Assembly (NCBI GenBank): GCA_945956975.1
Contig: CAMFKC010000105.1
Location: 1-7,369, forward strand
Direction of reading: 5' to 3'
Length of the DNA: 7,369 nucleotides
Origin: an uncultured Methylocystaceae bacterium
Lineage (GTDB): Bacteria > Pseudomonadota > Alphaproteobacteria > Rhizobiales > Beijerinckiaceae
Part shown: positions 5,006 to 7,369 of the stretch, in pieces
Numbering within the stretch: the stretch's first letter is position 1
Layout of the letters: the number at the start of each line of letters is the position of its first letter
Program-made: the position numbers and the translations under genes
Notes under the pieces: generated by a model
The model's database searches: none
Seen by the model: only the letters and a program-made list of their open reading frames with translations
Told to the model about the DNA's origin: nothing

Positions 5006-6484
5006 TCACTTTCCCTCGATCGCCGACACGCTGATCAACCGGTGGAAGAACCGCACCACCTCCGCGTAATTTTCCACGCCGATCCGCTCGTTGGTGCCAT
5101 GGAATCGCGGCAGATCCTCCGGCTTCGCGCGGACAGGCAAAAAGCGATAGACGTTCGTGGTCAATCCGCTCATCTGACGCGAGTCCGTGCCCGCGATCAC
5201 GAGCCCGGGGGCGATGACAGCCTCGGGAATCGTTTCGCGGATCGTCCGTTCGATGAGCCTGTAGGCTTCGCTGTCCGAGGGCGAAACGGGCGATGGGCCG
5301 CGCGCGACGCCGATGGTTGCGGTCTTCAGCAGCGGATTGCCGATCGTATAACGCACGTGTTGCATCACGCTTTCGATGCTGTCGCCCGGCGCCACGCGAA
5401 AATTGACCAGCGCCTCGGCCCGAGCGGGCAGGACATTGGATTTTTCACCCGCGTTGAAAACCGTCAGCGCCGTCGATGTTCGCATCATCGCCGCGGCTGC
5501 AGTTGATTTCGACAAGGCGGCGCGCGCCAGCGGCTCCGTGATCCAGAGGTTGGAGAGGATCAGCCGGTTGAGGCCGCCCATGTTTGGCGCCAGCGCCTCC
5601 AGCGACTCGCGGGCGACGCCCTGCAGGCTCGAAGGCATCTGGTTGGTTTCGAGTTTCGCGACGGCCTCGGCGACCTCGCCGATCTGACTGCGCGCCGGCG
5701 GCATGGAGGAATGTCCGGGCGCGCCTTCCGCAGCGATCGAGACGGTGACCGAACCCTTTTCGGCGAGGCCGATCAGGGCCACGGGCTTCTCAACGCCAGG
5801 CACGACGCCCGACGTGACGATCATGCCTTCGTCGATCACGAATTCCAGCTTCACGCCGCGCTGGTCGAGCAGTTTGGCGATCGCTGTGGCGCCGCGCGGG
5901 CCGCCGACCTCTTCGTCATGGCCCGATGCAAGGTAGATGGTGCGCTTGGGCTGCGCTCCCGAGGCCGCCAGCTTTTCGACCGCCTCCAGAACGGCGAGCA
6001 GATTGCTCTTGTCGTCCCAGGCGCCGCGGCCCCATACGAAGCCGTCGGCGATATCGCCGGAGAAAGGCTCGTGCTGCCAGTTCTGCTCGGTGCCGGGCGC
6101 GATCGGCACGACGTCCTGATGCGCCATCAGCATGATCGGCTTCAGCGACGTGTCCGAGCCCTGCCACGTGTAGAGCAGGCTGAACTGGCCGACCTTCTCG
6201 CGCTTCATCGCCTTGTGCGCGGCGGGGAAGGTCTTCTCGAGATAATCGTGCAGGGCCAGGAATTCGTCGCCGGAAGAGTCGGGCTTGTTGTCGTAGGAAA
6301 TCGTCTTGAAGCGCACCGCCCCGGCCAGACGTTGTGCGGCGGCCTGCGCATCGATGTCGATCTTCGGCGCAGGCGCGACCGCCGCTTCCTGCGTGCCGAC
6401 ACCGGATGCGCGCCACGCCATGACGGCGAGCAGCGCGCCGAGGATCAGGGCGAGTAGCCCGAGTGTTCTGAAAACCCATTTCAT
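5006..6484 (-). CDS. M20-family metallopeptidase, membrane-anchored, carboxypeptidase S/PM20D1-like
   Basis: A two-zinc hydrolase of amide bonds at a free C-terminal amino acid; the true substrate may be a peptide or an N-acyl amino acid. From the chosen ATG it has 492 residues. Residues 4-24 are one hydrophobic helix after MKW, a signal anchor that would place the enzyme in the periplasm. The M20 site is complete: His122 and catalytic Asp124 in AHQDVVP, bridging Asp157 in GRGAWDDK, catalytic Glu191 and metal Glu192 in GHDEEVGG, Asp218 in IDEG, and His462 in RFHGTNERIG. GHSSMP (257-262) opens the dimerisation domain. The HQDVVP, HDEEVGG and HGTNERI wording and the length fit carboxypeptidase S/PM20D1 better than DapE or ArgE. 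GGAG lies 9 bases before ATG at 6484. An upstream extension to 6694 is open but has no ribosome binding site and crosses the AT-rich promoter island. The gene is convergent with the cyclase and in the same orientation as the sugar-acid kinase, which lies 466 bases upstream, so it is probably transcribed separately. Confidence 0.9.
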   Translation of the reverse strand: MKWVFRTLGLLALILGALLAVMAWRASGVGTQEAAVAPAPKIDIDAQAAAQRLAGAVRFKTISYDNKPDSSGDEFLALHDYLEKTFPAAHKAMKREKVGQFSLLYTWQGSDTSLKPIMLMAHQDVVPIAPGTEQNWQHEPFSGDIADGFVWGRGAWDDKSNLLAVLEAVEKLAASGAQPKRTIYLASGHDEEVGGPRGATAIAKLLDQRGVKLEFVIDEGMIVTSGVVPGVEKPVALIGLAEKGSVTVSIAAEGAPGHSSMPPARSQIGEVAEAVAKLETNQMPSSLQGVARESLEALAPNMGGLNRLILSNLWITEPLARAALSKSTAAAAMMRTSTALTVFNAGEKSNVLPARAEALVNFRVAPGDSIESVMQHVRYTIGNPLLKTATIGVARGPSPVSPSDSEAYRLIERTIRETIPEAVIAPGLVIAGTDSRQMSGLTTNVYRFLPVRAKPEDLPRFHGTNERIGVENYAEVVRFFHRLISVSAIEGK

Positions 6485-6563
6485 AGGGTTGCGCTCCGCA
6501 ATGCTCTGGCGAGGACATTGAACGCCGCCGCGCGCGCCATCAAGACGCCAGCGCGAATTCGAC

Positions 6564-6593
6564 TTGACAATTATAGGAAAATAAGCATATATC
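6564..6593 (+). promoter_or_regulatory. Sigma-70-like promoter candidate, plus strand
   Basis: Perfect -35 TTGACA (6564-6569), an 18-base spacer, then TATATC (6588-6593, 4 of 6 to TATAAT; ATATAT at 17 bases is the alternative). It lies in the most AT-rich stretch of the window. It faces away from the peptidase gene toward a region with no plus-strand gene, so if active it would make a small or antisense RNA starting near 6600. Confidence 0.4.
6570..6575 (-). promoter_or_regulatory. Candidate -10 box for the peptidase gene, minus strand
   Basis: On the minus strand this hexamer is exactly TATAAT, 85 bases upstream of the peptidase ATG and inside the plus-strand candidate promoter. No good -35 lies 16-18 bases further upstream on the minus strand, so the promoter would be weak, activator-dependent or use a divergent alphaproteobacterial -35. 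Confidence 0.35.
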
Positions 6594-6710
6594 GACGCGT
6601 CTCCGTGCAAGGGCGTGCGGGAAGTGTCCGCATTTTCATGTGCGCCAGGATCGGGATTCCTCGCCGGAAATCCGCTCGGTAGGTCGGCTCTCATCAGGCC
6701 GCCTGGCCGG

Positions 6711-6726
6711 CCTCTCCCGGGAGAGG
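6711..6726. repeat. 16-bp perfect palindrome CCTCTCCC/GGGAGAGG
   Basis: CCTCTCCC (6711-6718) is directly followed by its reverse complement GGGAGAGG (6719-6726), and pairing extends two more bases on each side with one G-T wobble. The same arms, plus one more C/G and a 7-base loop, occur at 4970-4994, so this looks like a recurring intergenic palindrome of the genome. Confidence 0.55.
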
Positions 6727-6909
6727 TCCCGCGCCCTCCGGGGCGGAATGGTCGTGCAACCCTGCGGCAGGAGCGGCGCGGAGGCGTCTGTATTGCCGGA
6801 ACTGCTGAGTTCTTGTGCGTTCGCCTTGTGAAATGAGGAGAAGATGGCGACGCGTCGGACGAGCGGCGCCCGCACCAACGATCATAACGCGCTGCAACGC
6901 GCCCCTCAG

Positions 6910-6947
6910 CCGGCCCTTTCCTTGCAGGCGGGGGAGGGAAAAGCCGG
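6910..6947 (-). terminator. Imperfect hairpin after the sugar-acid kinase, possible terminator
   Basis: On the minus strand, 3 bases after the kinase stop, CCGGC and TTTCC pair with GGAAA and GCCGG (plus-strand positions 6943-6947, 6937-6941, 6917-6921, 6910-6914) with small bulges. There is no T tract beyond the stem, so factor-independent termination is doubtful. Confidence 0.3.
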
Positions 6948-6950
6948 GAG

Positions 6951-7369
6951 CTACCGCATCATCCCGAGCGCTTTCGTGAAGAAGTCCGGCCCGCCAAAAT
7001 TGCCTGACTTCAACGCGAGCTGCATCGCGCCATGCGGCCCGCCGACGGTGCGCAGCACGGGCACGCCGGGCGCGATCTCGGGGCCGACGAGGAAGGCGGG
7101 AATCTGCAATCGATCGACAGCGGCGCCCGATGTCTCGCCGCCTGCGACCACCAAACGCTTCACGCCGCGCGAAACGAGTTCGGCCGCGATGCGCGATGTC
7201 GCCTGTTCGATGGCGTGGCCCGCGGCGTCGCGTCCATATTTCTCCTGCATGCGCTGGACGGCGTCGGGCGCGGCGCTGGCGGCGATGGCGAGCGGCCCCT
7301 GCGCGATGCGTTCGCCCGCCCATGCGAGGGCGCGCAGAATTTCAGCTTCGCCATGCATCAAGGCATCGG
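6951..7369 (-). CDS. otnK: Four-carbon acid sugar kinase OtnK (3-oxo-tetronate kinase), C-terminal part
   Basis: The last 138 residues of a gene whose start lies beyond the right edge; stop TAG at 6953-6951. OtnK-family enzymes (Pfam DUF1537 N- and C-domains) use ATP to phosphorylate 3-oxo-tetronate (dehydroerythronate/dehydrothreonate) at C4 in the cytoplasm, ahead of an OtnC-type decarboxylating aldolase. The visible part is the C-terminal nucleotide-binding domain: VAGGETSGAAV (residues 74-84 of the fragment) is the conserved Gly-rich loop, followed by GPEIAPGVPVLRT and LALKSGNFGGPDFFTKAL, a typical family C-terminus. Internal Met codons near 7354 are not the start, because the frame stays open to the edge (DALMHGEAEI). 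The usual partners (isomerase, aldolase, dehydrogenase, sugar-acid transporter) would be expected to the right. Other kinases of this superfamily (DtnK, LtnK) share these motifs, so the exact sugar acid is uncertain. Confidence 0.88.
   Translation of the reverse strand, partial: DALMHGEAEILRALAWAGERIAQGPLAIAASAAPDAVQRMQEKYGRDAAGHAIEQATSRIAAELVSRGVKRLVVAGGETSGAAVDRLQIPAFLVGPEIAPGVPVLRTVGGPHGAMQLALKSGNFGGPDFFTKALGMMR

Larger units (their letters stand above)
6485..6950. other. 466-base stretch without a convincing gene
   Basis: This lies between the peptidase start and the kinase stop, both on the minus strand. It holds an AT-rich island (6562-6593) with promoter-like elements, a TGCGG/CCGCA hairpin followed by TTTT (6616-6636), an AGGCCG/CGGCCT dyad (6696-6713), the palindrome at 6711-6726, a GCCC/GGGC dyad near 6733-6744, and an imperfect hairpin next to the kinase stop. 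Open frames of 60-80 codons on both strands have low-complexity Arg/Pro/Gly-rich translations and no family resemblance, so I do not call a gene. Confidence 0.6.

Noticed and set aside
4895..5506. 203-codon plus-strand frame across the convergent gap and the peptidase 3' end
   Set aside because: It overlaps the hairpin cluster and lies antisense to a well-supported M20 peptidase; the translation is not protein-like.
6485..6694. In-frame N-terminal extension of the peptidase to an ATG at 6694
   Set aside because: It would bury the signal-anchor helix about 70 residues inside and cross the AT-rich promoter island; ATG 6484 has a GGAG at good spacing.
6615..6836. 73-codon plus-strand frame in the long gap
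   Set aside because: Pro/Arg/Gly-rich translation running through palindromes, with no ribosome binding site and no family resemblance.
6844..7369. Plus-strand frame open to the window edge, with AGGAG three bases before its ATG
   Set aside because: It is antisense to the clear OtnK C-terminal domain, its translation has no recognisable features, and the AGGAG-to-ATG spacing is too short for efficient initiation.
1..7369. CRISPR array, IS element, prophage, toxin-antitoxin or tRNA
   Set aside because: I looked for regularly spaced repeats, transposase motifs, integrase or phage proteins, small paired genes and cloverleaf sequences and saw none; the only repeats are short intergenic palindromes.

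Overview
The window looks like ordinary chromosomal DNA of a GC-rich alphaproteobacterium. A member of the Hyphomicrobiales (Rhizobiales) is the best guess. This rests on three things: G/C-dominated third codon positions, the short alphaproteobacterial form of the PiT phosphate transporter behind a DUF47 gene, and intergenic hairpin repeats of the kind common in Bradyrhizobium, Methylobacterium and Beijerinckiaceae relatives. The genus cannot be fixed by reading alone. I see no insertion sequence, phage gene, CRISPR array, tRNA or rRNA.

Layout, left to right. Bases 1-117 are the end of a DUF47/PhoU-like gene, followed 10 bases later by a PiT-family low-affinity phosphate transporter (128-1126); together they form a classic phosphate uptake operon that ends in hairpins (1129-1182). 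A new transcription unit follows: an HSD10-like short-chain 3-hydroxyacyl-CoA dehydrogenase (1264-2049) and a thiolase (2198-3430). They are separated by two oppositely oriented REP-like hairpins and closed by a strong Rho-independent terminator (3459-3485). A perfect inverted repeat (1215-1236) just upstream of the dehydrogenase is a candidate operator. The two enzymes would carry out the last two steps of a beta-oxidation-type spiral, NAD-dependent oxidation of a 3-hydroxyacyl-CoA and then thiolysis. This fits fatty acid, isoleucine or other short or branched acyl-CoA breakdown.

Next is a stand-alone membrane-bound class III adenylate cyclase (3567-4838) with six predicted membrane segments and all six catalytic residues, of the mycobacterial Rv1625c architecture. 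It converges on a minus-strand M20-family metallopeptidase (5006-6484) with an N-terminal membrane anchor, most like carboxypeptidase S/PM20D1. The gap between their 3' ends (4839-5005) carries several hairpins and no gene. Upstream of the peptidase is a 466-base non-coding stretch with one AT-rich island (promoter-like elements on both strands) and several GC-rich palindromes. The right edge holds the C-terminal 138 residues of a minus-strand four-carbon acid sugar kinase (OtnK, formerly DUF1537), whose 5' part lies outside the window.

No convincing undescribed multi-gene system is visible. The points most worth a second look are the candidate operator before the beta-oxidation pair, the paired REP-like element inside that operon, the AT-rich island with its possible small plus-strand transcript, and the environment of the cyclase.
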